From NCBI GenBank assembly GCA_943371245.1, contig CALRTY020000006.1, forward strand, positions 62,001 to 126,000: a stretch of DNA of 64,000 nucleotides, given 5' to 3'. Source of the DNA: UBA5018 sp947463165. Its GTDB lineage: Bacteria; Cyanobacteriota; Cyanobacteriia; PCC-6307; Cyanobiaceae. This document shows positions 1-8,604 of this stretch, piece by piece (position 1 is the first letter of the stretch; each line of letters opens with the position of its first letter). The translations under genes and the position numbers were made by a program. Under the pieces are notes generated by a model that did not search any database, was not told where the DNA came from, and worked only from the letters and a program-made list of their open reading frames with translations.

Positions 1-468
1 GTGGGCGAGCCGGTGGAGGAGATGCACCGCATCGTGCGCAGCGTGGCACCGCTGCTGCCCGAGGCCAAGCCCCACTATCTGATGGGGGTGGGCAGCCTGC
101 CGGAGATGGCCCTGGCGGTGGCCCATGGCTTCGACCTGTTTGATTGCGTGCTGCCCACCCGGCTGGGGCGCCATGGCACGGCGCTGGTGGGCGGCGAGCG
201 CTGGAACCTCAAAAACGCCCGCTTCCGGGAAGACCACAGCCCCCTCGATGCCAGCTGCCCCTGCCCCGGCTGCACCGGCCACAGCCGGGCCTACCTGCAC
301 CACCTGATCAAGGCGGAGGAGATGCTGGCCAAAACCCTGCTCAGCCTGCACAACATCACCCAATTGATTCGCTTTGTGAACGCCATGGGGGTGGCGATCC
401 AGCAGGGCTGTTTTACAGAGGATTTCGCCCCCTGGGATCCGGCTTCCCCTGCCGCCCACACGTGGTAG
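1..468 (+). CDS. tgt: Queuine/preQ1 tRNA-guanine transglycosylase (3' part)
   Basis: This is the C-terminal 155 residues of Tgt, which swaps guanine-34 for the queuosine precursor in tRNAs with GUN anticodons. The reading frame is open at the window edge, so the true start lies to the left. Visible marks are the catalytic segment FDCVLPTR (fragment residues 47-54, Asp nucleophile) and the zinc site with Cys86, Cys88, Cys91 and His117 of the fragment (CPCPGC then SLHN). The family is about 370-380 residues, so roughly 60 percent is outside the window. It is followed at a short distance by psbK on the same strand, an arrangement that I recall from other picocyanobacteria. Confidence 0.95.
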   Translation: MGEPVEEMHRIVRSVAPLLPEAKPHYLMGVGSLPEMALAVAHGFDLFDCVLPTRLGRHGTALVGGERWNLKNARFREDHSPLDASCPCPGCTGHSRAYLHHLIKAEEMLAKTLLSLHNITQLIRFVNAMGVAIQQGCFTEDFAPWDPASPAAHTW

Positions 469-500
469 CGTCCAAACACTGATTTGAGTTGCAACCAGGG

Positions 501-662
501 ATGGCTGTATCCGCGCTGCTGGCCACCACTTCGCTGCACACCCTGGCCCAACTGCCCGAGGCCTACCAGGCGTTTGGCCCCTTGGTGGACATCCTGCCCA
601 TCATTCCCCTGTTCTTCCTGCTGCTGGCCTTCGTGTGGCAGGCATCGGTGGGCTTCCGCTGA
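501..662 (+). CDS. psbK: Photosystem II reaction centre protein K
   Basis: This short gene encodes 53 residues. The mature-like part contains LPEAYQAF, then a hydrophobic helix with DILPIIPLFFLLLAFVW, and ends in QASVGFR, which is the diagnostic PsbK C-terminus. PsbK is a single-pass thylakoid membrane subunit of photosystem II close to CP43. The first approximately 15 residues would be the cleaved leader. The ATG is preceded by the purine run CAGGG directly upstream. The gene is 32 bases after tgt and may be co-transcribed with it. Confidence 0.95.
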   Translation: MAVSALLATTSLHTLAQLPEAYQAFGPLVDILPIIPLFFLLLAFVWQASVGFR

Positions 663-724
663 ACTTGAGCCCAGGCTAAAGAATCCCAAGCAAGTGTCTG
701 CTGAGTAAATATTCAGCCCCGCCA

Positions 725-777
725 ATTCAGCTGTGCTAACCCAGCCGTGCTAATTCAGCTGTTCTAATTCAGCGCTT
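725..777. repeat. 14-bp degenerate tandem repeat, about 3.5 units
   Basis: Units of 14 bases starting with ATTCAGCTGTGCTA follow one another at 725, 739, 753 and 767, with one to four changes per unit. The array lies between psbK and the glycosyltransferase and runs into the latter's stop codon at 769. Confidence 0.8.
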
Positions 778-1506
778 AAAGAGCACCGCCAGGGCGAATT
801 GGGGCAACGCCAGCATCCGTCGCCAGCGATGGGGCTCTTGGATCAGCCTATAGAGCCATTCCACTTGCAGCGCCCCCATCCAGCGGGGCGCTCTTTTTTT
901 CTGGCCAGTCCATACATCAAAGCTGCCGCCCACCCCCATCCACAGGCCGCCGCAGCCCTTGCTGAGCCGGCTGCTCCAGGTTTCCTGGCGCGGGATACCG
1001 AGGGCAACCAACACCAGATCGGGCTGGGCGGCCAACAGCTGGGCCTCCAGCTCGGGCCATTGGCCAGGGGCCTGGTAGCCATGGGCGCTGAACACCAGCC
1101 GCAGCCCCGGGCACTGCTGGGGCAAGCGGACCACCAGCTGCTCCATCACCACCGGCGTGCCGCCCACCAGGGCCACCCGCCAGCCCTGGGCGGCGGCGTG
1201 GCCCAATAAATCCCAGGCCAGCTCGATCCCCGGGCTGCGGCGCACCCGCACCCCCTGGCGAGCCAGGGCCCACACCACCCCGGCCCCGTCGGGGATCACC
1301 AGCTGGGCCGCCTCGATCGCCTTGGCCAGGGGCCGGTCGAGGCGGGCGGCCATGGTCATCTCGGCATTGAGGGTGACGATCTGACCACCGCCCGCGGCCT
1401 GGAGCCGGCAGGCGGCCGCCAACACATCGGCCGTGACGTCCACGGGAATGCCAAGCACCCGGCGGCGCTGCGGTTCAGCCAGCGCTTCGGTTGCTGTTGT
1501 GGCCAT
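769..1506 (-). CDS. WecG/TagA/CpsF family glycosyltransferase (GT26)
   Basis: This 245-residue protein belongs to the WecB/TagA/CpsF family, which transfers N-acetylmannosamine-type sugars to undecaprenyl-linked intermediates in cell-envelope polysaccharide synthesis. The family landmarks are VTLNAEM and VIPDGAG (catalytic Asp region) in the first third and PRQETW plus GVGGSFDVWTG in the last third. I chose the ATG at 1506 (MATTATEAL), because the 27 residues upstream are unlike the family and would overlap the divergent gene starting at 1563. The 56 bases between the two starts presumably hold divergent promoters. The exact sugar donor and acceptor cannot be read from sequence. Confidence 0.85.
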   Translation of the reverse strand: MATTATEALAEPQRRRVLGIPVDVTADVLAAACRLQAAGGGQIVTLNAEMTMAARLDRPLAKAIEAAQLVIPDGAGVVWALARQGVRVRRSPGIELAWDLLGHAAAQGWRVALVGGTPVVMEQLVVRLPQQCPGLRLVFSAHGYQAPGQWPELEAQLLAAQPDLVLVALGIPRQETWSSRLSKGCGGLWMGVGGSFDVWTGQKKRAPRWMGALQVEWLYRLIQEPHRWRRMLALPQFALAVLFKR

Positions 1507-1562
1507 AAAAAAGCGCACCGCGGGGGAGAATCTAAAGCTCGCCTTGAGTTTGGTTGATTCCC

Positions 1563-4500
1563 ATGCCGCAATCCGGTATTGCCGCATCGGCAGCCCTGGC
1601 CACCAGCCGGAGCGCCGCCTGGGAGGTGCTCCAAGATCTCGACCGACGCATCGAGGCGGGGGTGCTGGCCCGCCAGCACCCGATTACAGGCCTGTTGCCA
1701 GCGAGCACAGCCAACACCGTGCACGGCAATTACGGCGATGCCTGGGTGCGCGACTGCGTTTATTCGATTCAATGCGTCTGGGGTTTGGCACTGGCCCACC
1801 GACGCCTGCGGGGCCCCTGCCGCCGCTCCTTTGAGCTGGAGCAGCGGGTGCTGTTGCTGATGCGGGGGCTGATCCAATCGATGCTGCGCCAATCGGCCAA
1901 GGTGGAGCGCTTCAAACACAGCCTGCATCGGCTGGATGCGATCCACGCCAAATTCGACACCGGCAGCGGCCAGACGGTGGTGCCGGACGACGGCTGGGGC
2001 CACCTGCAACTTGATGCCACGGCCCTGTTCCTGCTGCAGCTCGCCCAGCTGACCCGCTCCGGCCTGGTGGTGGTGCGCAGCAGCCACGAGCGCGACTTCA
2101 TCCAAAATCTGGTGTACTACGTTGCTCGCGCCTATCGCGTGGCCGACTACGGCATCTGGGAGCGGGGCGACAAGGGCAACCACGGCCTGCCGGAGCGCAA
2201 TGCCAGTTCCATCGGCCTGGTCAAGGCGGCGCTGGAGGCCCTGGAGGGTCTCGATCTCTACGGCCCCCACGGCGACGGCAGCTGCTGCCTGGTGATCCCC
2301 CACGACGCCATCGTGCGGCTGCGGCGCGCCCTGAAGGCCCTGCTGCCGCGCGAATCGGCCAGCAAGGAGGTGGATGCGGCCTGTCTTTCGGTGATCGGCT
2401 ACCCCGCCTGGGCCGTCGATGACCGCCAGCTGGCGGAGCGCACCCGCCGCAAGATTCGAGAGGAGCTGGGCGGCGCCTACGGCTACAAGCGCTTCCGCCG
2501 CGATGGTCACCAAACGGTGGTGGAAGACCACAACCGCCTCCACTACGAAAGGGAGGAGCTGGCCCAGTTCGAGCACCTGGAATGCGAATGGCCCCTGTTC
2601 TGGGCCTTCGAGCTGATCACCGCCTGCTGTGAGGAGCGCTGGGACGAGGCCCGGCAATGGCGCCAACGGTTGGCCAGCGTCAGCGTGCTGGTGGACGGCC
2701 AGCCGCTGCTACCGGAGCTCTACCTGGTGCCCAAGCGGGCGGTGGAGGTGGAGCGCCGCCAGCCCGGCAGCCAGCCGCGCCTGCCCAATGCCAACGTGCC
2801 GCTGCTCTGGACCCAGAGCCTCACCTGGCTGGCCGATCTACTGCTCAACGGCCTGATCACCCCGGCCGACATCGATCCCAGCGCCCGGCGGCTGCCATCG
2901 CCCCTGGGGGCTGCAGAGGTGATGGTGGCCCTGGTGCCGGCCAACGAGTCGATCGCCGCGGCCCTGAGCCAGGCCGGCCTGCCGCTGGCCCACGATGGCG
3001 CCCCGGCGGAGCTGCGCATCGCCAGCTCCCGGGACCTGGCGCTGCGCCTGGCTCAGGTGGGCGCCAACGGCCGGCTGGGCCTCACTGGCCATCCGCCCGT
3101 GCGCATCGAGACCATGGCCACGGCCCGGCTGTATCGCCACCAGGGCGCCGAGAGCGACCTGAGCCTGGCCTTCCTGCCGGCGGTGCTGGAGGGGGGCACC
3201 TTCTATCTGGCGGAAGATCCCGAGCAGCTGGTGGATGCGGTGGCCGCTGAGCTGCGGCTGCTCAAGCGCCATTGGCGCGGCAGCGGCCTGCCCCTGCTGC
3301 TGATCCCGGTGGACGAGGCCCCGTTCCGCTCCGCCCCGGAAGCCATCCTGCAACTGGCTCAGCAACTTCGCAGCGGTCTGCTGGACGGGGTGGCGGTGCG
3401 GCTGGCGCCCCTGGCCGAACTGATCGATCAAGCCAGCTGGGTGGAGCTACCCGAGGAGCTGGCGCCGCTGGCCGCCAATCCACCGGCGGCGCCGGTACCG
3501 CTGCGGGCGATCACCAACAAAACCCCCCTGTCGGCGGCGGAGGAACTGGCGTTGGAGCGGGATGCCGCCGTGGCGATGGCGGAGCTGATCGAACGGCTCT
3601 GGCGCAGCACCTCCCTGGCCGAGCAGGGCGAACTGCTGGAGCAACTGGAGCGACGCCTCGGCCTCGAGGCCAGGCTGCAGGGCCCCGGCGGGGGCGATGC
3701 CGTGCGGGTGGCCGATCTGCTGGCGGAGGTTTATCGCCGCTCCCTGGCCGAGCGCGACTGGAACGTGGTGCGCCGGGTGGCCGGCAGCCTTGGCCTGGTG
3801 CATCCCCAGCTGGAGGACGCCCTGATCGACCTGCTGGTGCGCCAAAAACAAGTGGTGGTGGGCCGCAACTACACCAGCGACTCCCTGATCAGCGAACCCC
3901 AGGGCAGCACCGCCATCGCCGCGATGATTCGCCGCTTCAGCAGCGAGGACAGCCGCGACTGGATGCTGCAGCAGGAATTGCTTTTGGCCCTCGATGGCCT
4001 GGCCCGCCACGAACCAGCCCTGCTCAGTGGCAGCCTCACCCTGCAATTGGGCCAGCTACTGCTACTACTCACCAGTGAGCTGGCGGCCGAGGCCGATCTA
4101 ACGCCGATCGATGCCTACGAGGCCCTCTGCAGCCAACCCCCCCACGCCATTCGCCGCCGGCTGCGGGCGGTGCTAGCAGACGTGGAGCACGCCTGGGCGG
4201 CCCTGCAGCGCAAGGAACAGCTGCATGTGAGTGGCCGGGTGCGCTGGGAGGTGCCGACACCACGGGAGGAGTTGCCCAAGGGCGGCGATTGGATGCAACA
4301 TCGCCAGCGCCTCGGGGCCCTGGGCCGGGTGCCGCGGGATTTCTACGCCGGCATCTGGGATGTATTGCATCACTGCCACGGCCTGGTGATTGGCGACAAG
4401 CTCGAGAAGCGCAACCGGCTGGAAAGCGCCCCCTTGATCAGCGAGAAGACCCCTGGCGAACGCAATTTCGCCGCCCTGGTGGATCACCTGCTCGGCAAGA

Positions 4501-4784
4501 TCGAGGCACCTGAATACCGGCACCTCTGCACTGAAACCCTGATCACCTTGATGGCCTTCATCGGCAACAATCCGCAGCTCTATTTCACCGATGACCTGGC
4601 CCTAGACGTGGTGATTGGCCACGCAGTGCGGGTGGGCTGGCAGCAGTCACACCCCCAGATAGCGGCAACTGACTACGGCCAACACAAGGCAGAAGCCTGG
4701 AATTGCTTCTACCGGGCATCGCCGGCAGACTGTCGCCGCTGGCAATTGGAGGCCCTGCGGCAATTGACCAATCCCACCAACTAA
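1563..4784 (+). CDS. Large GH15-like / phosphorylase-kinase-alpha-like protein
   Basis: This 1,073-residue soluble protein starts with a segment carrying GDAWVRDC, typical of the (alpha/alpha)6-barrel glycoside hydrolase family 15 fold shared with phosphorylase kinase alpha/beta subunits. Cyanobacteria carry a conserved protein of about this size annotated as GH15. The middle and C-terminal parts are helical and Leu-rich without an obvious second enzymatic motif. ATG 1563 is preferred over the in-frame TTG at 1554. I infer a role in glycan or glycogen metabolism, but whether it hydrolyses or only binds polysaccharide is unknown. Confidence 0.75.
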   Translation: MPQSGIAASAALATSRSAAWEVLQDLDRRIEAGVLARQHPITGLLPASTANTVHGNYGDAWVRDCVYSIQCVWGLALAHRRLRGPCRRSFELEQRVLLLMRGLIQSMLRQSAKVERFKHSLHRLDAIHAKFDTGSGQTVVPDDGWGHLQLDATALFLLQLAQLTRSGLVVVRSSHERDFIQNLVYYVARAYRVADYGIWERGDKGNHGLPERNASSIGLVKAALEALEGLDLYGPHGDGSCCLVIPHDAIVRLRRALKALLPRESASKEVDAACLSVIGYPAWAVDDRQLAERTRRKIREELGGAYGYKRFRRDGHQTVVEDHNRLHYEREELAQFEHLECEWPLFWAFELITACCEERWDEARQWRQRLASVSVLVDGQPLLPELYLVPKRAVEVERRQPGSQPRLPNANVPLLWTQSLTWLADLLLNGLITPADIDPSARRLPSPLGAAEVMVALVPANESIAAALSQAGLPLAHDGAPAELRIASSRDLALRLAQVGANGRLGLTGHPPVRIETMATARLYRHQGAESDLSLAFLPAVLEGGTFYLAEDPEQLVDAVAAELRLLKRHWRGSGLPLLLIPVDEAPFRSAPEAILQLAQQLRSGLLDGVAVRLAPLAELIDQASWVELPEELAPLAANPPAAPVPLRAITNKTPLSAAEELALERDAAVAMAELIERLWRSTSLAEQGELLEQLERRLGLEARLQGPGGGDAVRVADLLAEVYRRSLAERDWNVVRRVAGSLGLVHPQLEDALIDLLVRQKQVVVGRNYTSDSLISEPQGSTAIAAMIRRFSSEDSRDWMLQQELLLALDGLARHEPALLSGSLTLQLGQLLLLLTSELAAEADLTPIDAYEALCSQPPHAIRRRLRAVLADVEHAWAALQRKEQLHVSGRVRWEVPTPREELPKGGDWMQHRQRLGALGRVPRDFYAGIWDVLHHCHGLVIGDKLEKRNRLESAPLISEKTPGERNFAALVDHLLGKIEAPEYRHLCTETLITLMAFIGNNPQLYFTDDLALDVVIGHAVRVGWQQSHPQIAATDYGQHKAEAWNCFYRASPADCRRWQLEALRQLTNPTN

Positions 4785-4790
4785 ACAGTC

Positions 4791-4821
4791 TGATCAGCTG
4801 AACAGCCAATTCAGCTGATCA
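4791..4821. terminator. Perfect inverted repeat between convergent genes
   Basis: Two 12-base arms (TGATCAGCTGAA and its exact complement) are separated by 7 bases. The hairpin lies 7 bases after the GH15-like stop and before the convergent oxidoreductase stop at 4858. No clear T-tract follows on either strand, so a bidirectional terminator is inferred from position and symmetry only. A CTAG-rich palindrome follows directly. Confidence 0.55.
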
Positions 4822-4857
4822 CTAGCTAGCTAGTGGCCAGGCCAAACCGCACTGGCC

Positions 4858-5850
4858 TCAGATCGACTGATCCAGGGTCATGCACAGGCTGGGTTGTTTG
4901 ACGCACTGTTCAATCAAATCGGCCAGTTGCAGGGCCCTGGAGGCCTGCAGGCCATCCACGGCTGGCTTTTCCTCGCCGCGCACGCAGCGCAGGAAGTGTT
5001 CCAGCTCGGCATAGAGGGGCTCAATGGAAGTAGTGCTCACCTCCTCGGTGAAACCATCGGTGCGATATACCAATTCGCCGTGATCAGCGCTCACCGATTC
5101 GCGGGCACGCCGGTGAATCAGCAGATTGCGATTGAGGAAATCAGTTTCCACAAGGCTGCCGCGGCAGTGGGCGCTGAGGTTGCGAATCTTGCGGTGCGCC
5201 ATCTTGCTGGCGGTGAGGCTGGCCACCACGCCGTTTTCAAAAGCCAAGGTGGCATTTACGTAATCGATCGGCCCCTCCCCGCTGCAGCCTCCGGCCGCCG
5301 CCAGGCGCACCACGGGCGCGGCCGCCAGCTCCAGCACCAGGTCAATGTCATGGATCATCAAGTCAAAGACCACCGACACGTCATTGGCGCGATCGGCATT
5401 GGGGCTATGGCGGCGGGCTTCCAGCACCACCACCTGCTCACCAGCCAGCACTTTCACCAACTCGCGAAAGGCGGGATTGAAGCGCTCGATATGGCCCACC
5501 TGCAGCAGCCGGCGAGCCTGGTCGGCGGCCCGGATCAAATCGGCGGCCTCCTCCTGGCTGGCGGCGATCGGCTTCTCGATCAGCACGTGCAACCCAGCCT
5601 GGAGGCATTCAATGCCCACGCGGTGGTGCAACAGGGTGGGAACGGCGATGCAGACCGCCTCCACCTCCGGCAGCATGTCGGCGTAATCGGCAAACCAGCG
5701 GCAGCCGAACTGGGCATTGGCCAACTGGCCGCGGGACTGGTCGGGATCGGCCACCCCCACCAGCTCCGCATCCCGCAGCAGGCTCAGCACCCTGGCGTGA
5801 TGCCAGCCCATATTGCCGATGCCAATGACACCCACACGCACCGGGTTCAT
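4858..5850 (-). CDS. Gfo/Idh/MocA family oxidoreductase
   Basis: This 330-residue NAD(P)-dependent sugar dehydrogenase-type protein has an N-terminal Rossmann motif GIGNMG (residues 9-14 from the chosen ATG at 5850), the family motif EKP near residue 90, and a C-terminal substrate domain with HIERFNPAF and MIHDIDLVLEL. These features resemble the branch of the family acting on UDP-linked amino sugars, but substrate assignment is inference. ATG 5850 begins MNPVRVGVIG; an upstream in-frame start at 5871 would add seven residues. Confidence 0.88.
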   Translation of the reverse strand: MNPVRVGVIGIGNMGWHHARVLSLLRDAELVGVADPDQSRGQLANAQFGCRWFADYADMLPEVEAVCIAVPTLLHHRVGIECLQAGLHVLIEKPIAASQEEAADLIRAADQARRLLQVGHIERFNPAFRELVKVLAGEQVVVLEARRHSPNADRANDVSVVFDLMIHDIDLVLELAAAPVVRLAAAGGCSGEGPIDYVNATLAFENGVVASLTASKMAHRKIRNLSAHCRGSLVETDFLNRNLLIHRRARESVSADHGELVYRTDGFTEEVSTTSIEPLYAELEHFLRCVRGEEKPAVDGLQASRALQLADLIEQCVKQPSLCMTLDQSI

Positions 5851-5982
5851 GGCTCGGGGATTCAGGTGCACCGATTATCAGTGATCAGCCCGCAACCATG
5901 CCTAGACCAGTGGGTGGGTCCAGCGGAGCAGGCCAGCTGGCTGGTCCAGCGGGGATCTGTCCGTAAAGCTCTGGCAGCAATT

Positions 5983-6011
5983 GGGGCTGCGGGAATGGGG
6001 GCTGCGGGAAT
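5983..6011. repeat. Duplicated tRNA 3' end (14 bp, twice)
   Basis: The 14-base string GGGGCTGCGGGAAT occurs at 5983-5996 and again at 5998-6011. The second copy is the 3' end of the tRNA gene (T-arm plus acceptor strand); the first lies just beyond the tRNA. This could be a slippage product or the scar of an element that once used the tRNA end. Confidence 0.8.
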
Positions 6012-6068
6012 CGAACCCGCCTGACTCCGATTATGAGTCGGGTGCTTTCACCAGATAGCTAAGCCCCC
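5996..6068 (-). tRNA. tRNA with CAU anticodon (Met elongator or Ile2)
   Basis: The reverse strand folds as a 73-base tRNA. The acceptor stem is GGGGGCT with AGCCCCC, the anticodon loop is CTCATAA (anticodon CAU), and the T-arm is GCGGG-TTCGATT-CCCGC. The discriminator base is A and CCA is not encoded. A CAU anticodon with this loop fits elongator Met or the lysidine-modified Ile2 tRNA. I cannot separate the two with certainty by eye. Confidence 0.92.
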
Positions 6069-6119
6069 GGGTTGGCCGATCCAAGCGGCGATAGCCCCTG
6101 GATTGGCCGCCAGCCTGGC

Positions 6120-6749
6120 CTACCAGAGCCCCCTGACGGTGGCCCCGCGGCGCGCTGGCCGATTTTGCCAGGGCACCACTTGCTCCGAGGAGCTGAGCTC
6201 CCGACAAGAGCCAGCCGAGAGGTTGCTACAAAAACCGCTGGACACATCGGCCGTGCGCCAGGCCAAGGGCTGGCTCTGCTCCTCCAGCAGCGCCCGGTAG
6301 GTGTTTTCCACCGCCGTGCCATCCCAAACGATCGTTTGGTCTGGGAAGCCCAGGCCCATGAACTTGTTGCCATCCAGTCCGCCGATGGCAATACCGAAGA
6401 GATCGGCGACCTGGTGGCCCAGGGAGACGCCAGGGGCGTAGGGGGCTGTGTGGGTCATCATCCGCCGCTCCATCAGTTCAGGGATGTTCTGGCCGCGCTG
6501 ACAGCGGGTGATCAACACCGGTGGCGGCAGCTGAGAGCCCCGGCTAAAGCCGCTCCTGGGCAGAGCTGGCGAGGCCTCCCAGCTGGTGTTGCAAATCACC
6601 GGGGTACCCGCCACCACGGTCTGGGCCTGGACCGCCGCGGACCAGCCGATCAGCGGGGCGGGCAGCAGCAGCGCCAGGGCCCAGGCGAACGGCTGACCGG
6701 CGCCAAGCAGGCCCCGGAGGGGCCGGCGGCTATGGAAGTCTCTGGCCAT
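6120..6749 (-). CDS. Secreted hypothetical protein
   Basis: This 209-residue protein has an N-terminal Arg-rich stretch, a hydrophobic helix (AWALALLLPAPLIGW) and a plausible signal-peptidase site after AVQAQ, so export to the periplasm is likely. The mature part has about five cysteines (CNTSW, RCQRG, GFCSNL, GSCREL), suggesting disulfides. I recognise no domain. Start ATG 6749 was chosen because it puts the signal peptide at the N-terminus; a longer frame reaches 6824. It lies between the tRNA and the divergently read pyrE. Confidence 0.7.
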   Translation of the reverse strand: MARDFHSRRPLRGLLGAGQPFAWALALLLPAPLIGWSAAVQAQTVVAGTPVICNTSWEASPALPRSGFSRGSQLPPPVLITRCQRGQNIPELMERRMMTHTAPYAPGVSLGHQVADLFGIAIGGLDGNKFMGLGFPDQTIVWDGTAVENTYRALLEEQSQPLAWRTADVSSGFCSNLSAGSCRELSSSEQVVPWQNRPARRGATVRGLW

Positions 6750-6849
6750 GACTGCTAACCGAGAGCGGCTACGAAAGGATGTTGGCTGAACCGTAGGCAC
6801 TACAGCCGCACCGCACCAGCCCAAACTGGCTATTTAGTGCCAATTCAGC

Positions 6850-7452
6850 GTGTCTCTCTCCGCGATCAGCCTGCCCGGCGCCGATGGCGCCATGGGCGAA
6901 AGCCTGCTGCAGCTGCTGGCCGCCCAGGCCTATCGACACGGGCAGTTCACCCTGGCCTCCGGCCGTAGCAGCCATCACTACGTGAACTGCAAACCGGTGA
7001 GCCTCAGCGGCGTGGGGCTGGCCCTGCTGGGGAGGCTGATGCTGGACCAGGTGGAAGCGGAGGCCGTGGCGGTGGCCGGCCTCACCCTGGGGGCCGATCC
7101 GCTGGTGAGTGCCGTGGCGATGCGGGCCGCCCTCGATGGTCGGCAGCTAGATGCCCTGATCGTGCGTAAACAGGCCAAGGGCCATGGCACCGGCGCCTGG
7201 CTGGAGGGCCCCCTGCCGCCGGCCGGCAGCCGCATCACCGTGCTGGAAGACGTGGTGACCAGCGGTGGCTCCTCATTGCAGGCGGTGGAGCAGTTGCGCC
7301 AGGCGGGCTATCTGGTGGAGCGGGTGGTGACGATCGTGGATCGCCAGGAGGGCGGCCTGGAGGCGCTGCAAGCCGCCCAACTCGAACTGCGCAGCCTCTA
7401 CCTGCTGGAAGAGGTGGCCGCCATGGCGGCTGGCCAGCGGCCTAAAAACTGA
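6850..7452 (+). CDS. pyrE: Orotate phosphoribosyltransferase
   Basis: This 200-residue enzyme joins orotate to PRPP to make OMP in pyrimidine synthesis. The PRPP-binding loop VLEDVVTSGGSS is at about residues 131-142, and FTLASGRSSHHYVNCK near residue 35 matches the N-terminal substrate region. The start is GTG at 6850. The length is normal for the family. Confidence 0.95.
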   Translation: MSLSAISLPGADGAMGESLLQLLAAQAYRHGQFTLASGRSSHHYVNCKPVSLSGVGLALLGRLMLDQVEAEAVAVAGLTLGADPLVSAVAMRAALDGRQLDALIVRKQAKGHGTGAWLEGPLPPAGSRITVLEDVVTSGGSSLQAVEQLRQAGYLVERVVTIVDRQEGGLEALQAAQLELRSLYLLEEVAAMAAGQRPKN

Positions 7453-7476
7453 GCGGCTCGATCCCCAGAAGCCCCC

Positions 7477-7600
7477 TTTGAGCTGCCCCCCTTTGAGCTG
7501 CCCCCGTTAAGCAGCTGCCCGCGTTAAGCCTCCCGCCCCCAGTTGAGCAGCTGCCCGCGTTGAGCAGCTGCCCCCCGCTGGGCCCCTGCCCCCACTTAAA
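7477..7600. repeat. Degenerate 16-17-bp repeats in the pyrE-ygfZ gap
   Basis: Variants of CCTTTGAGCTGCCCC, GTTAAGCAGCTGCCCGC and GTTGAGCAGCTGCCC recur about six times between 7477 and 7600. The gap contains no gene that I can support and no clear terminator. Confidence 0.65.
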
Positions 7601-7623
7601 CCTTCCTCCCCCAACCGCCACCG

Positions 7624-8565
7624 ATGAGCCAACCCCTCAGCCCCTGCCGCTGGAGCACCCCGGTGAGCCTGATCCGGCTGGAGGGAGCCGACGTGCTGCG
7701 CTTCCTGCATGGCCAGAGCAGTCAGGCGTTAGCCCAGGCCAGCCCCGGCCAAACACTGGCCACTGCGCTAACCAGCCCCACAGCCCGCATGCGCGGCCTG
7801 GCGCTGGTGCTGGTGCGGCAGCGGGCCGCCGACCTGCTGGTGCTCTCTGGCGATGGCCAAGCCATCAGGCAAGGGCTGGATCGGGTGCTGTTTCCCGCCG
7901 ATCAGGTGACACTGGGTCCACCGGAGCCGGCGCTGCTGGTGCGCTGGCTGGGGGCGAGCCCCCCGGAGGGCGAGGCGGCCGCGGGGAGTGGTGAGGCGGC
8001 CGCCGGGGGGGGTGAATTACTGCGGCCCGGCGTGGATCTAGGGGCCGGAGCGGATCAGCCGGCCCTGCTGCTGCGGGGCCAGGAGCAGCTGCCCCACTGG
8101 CTGGCGCCGCTGCCGCAGCTATCGGCAGCGGCGATCGAACTGCAACGCATCCGTAGCGGATTTCCCAGCCAGCCCGAGGAGATCAACGACGACACCAATC
8201 CCTTTGAGCTGGGTCTGGCCGGCTGGGTGAGCCTCAACAAGGGCTGTTACGTGGGCCAGGAAACCCTGGCCAAGCTGGCCACCTATGACGGCGTTAAGCA
8301 GCAGCTGCGCCATTGGCGCTGGCAGCCAAATCCAGCCGCGCCAGCCCCCATGCCAGAGCGCGGCGCCAGCATCACCACGGCCGATGGCCAGCGGGCCGGC
8401 GCGATCAGCTCCTGCCTGGCCACCGCCGCTGGCGCCGAGGGCTTGGCCCTGGTGCGTCGTGTCGCCCTGGAGCAGCCAGAGCTTTGGGCGGGTGCCGCCC
8501 AGTTGACGATCTCCACGCCGCCAGCCTTTGTGCCGCCACCCCAGGGGGCCGGCAGCCGCCTCTAA
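7624..8565 (+). CDS. ygfZ: YgfZ/GcvT-like folate-binding protein
   Basis: This 313-residue protein has the signature KGCYVGQE (about residues 212-219), which defines the YgfZ family of tetrahydrofolate-binding proteins that help maintain certain Fe-S enzymes. The N-terminus (VLRFLHGQSSQ) matches the GcvT-like fold. An alanine/glycine-rich insertion near residues 118-135 (repeats of GEAAAGSG and GEAAAGGG) is probably a local low-complexity expansion. It ends 39 bases before the stop of the convergent nuclease gene. Confidence 0.9.
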   Translation: MSQPLSPCRWSTPVSLIRLEGADVLRFLHGQSSQALAQASPGQTLATALTSPTARMRGLALVLVRQRAADLLVLSGDGQAIRQGLDRVLFPADQVTLGPPEPALLVRWLGASPPEGEAAAGSGEAAAGGGELLRPGVDLGAGADQPALLLRGQEQLPHWLAPLPQLSAAAIELQRIRSGFPSQPEEINDDTNPFELGLAGWVSLNKGCYVGQETLAKLATYDGVKQQLRHWRWQPNPAAPAPMPERGASITTADGQRAGAISSCLATAAGAEGLALVRRVALEQPELWAGAAQLTISTPPAFVPPPQGAGSRL

Positions 8566-8604
8566 GTGTTCTGCTGGCGGGGGGGGCCAGCCCACTCAGG
8601 CGGA

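Noticed and set aside
1356..2666. Long minus-strand open frame opposite the GH15-like gene
   Set aside because: High GC makes long antisense frames common; its composition (Gln, His, Leu, Ala) mirrors the real gene.
4791..4821. Canonical rho-independent terminator
   Set aside because: The stem is perfect but there is no T-run on either side, so it is only listed as terminator-like.
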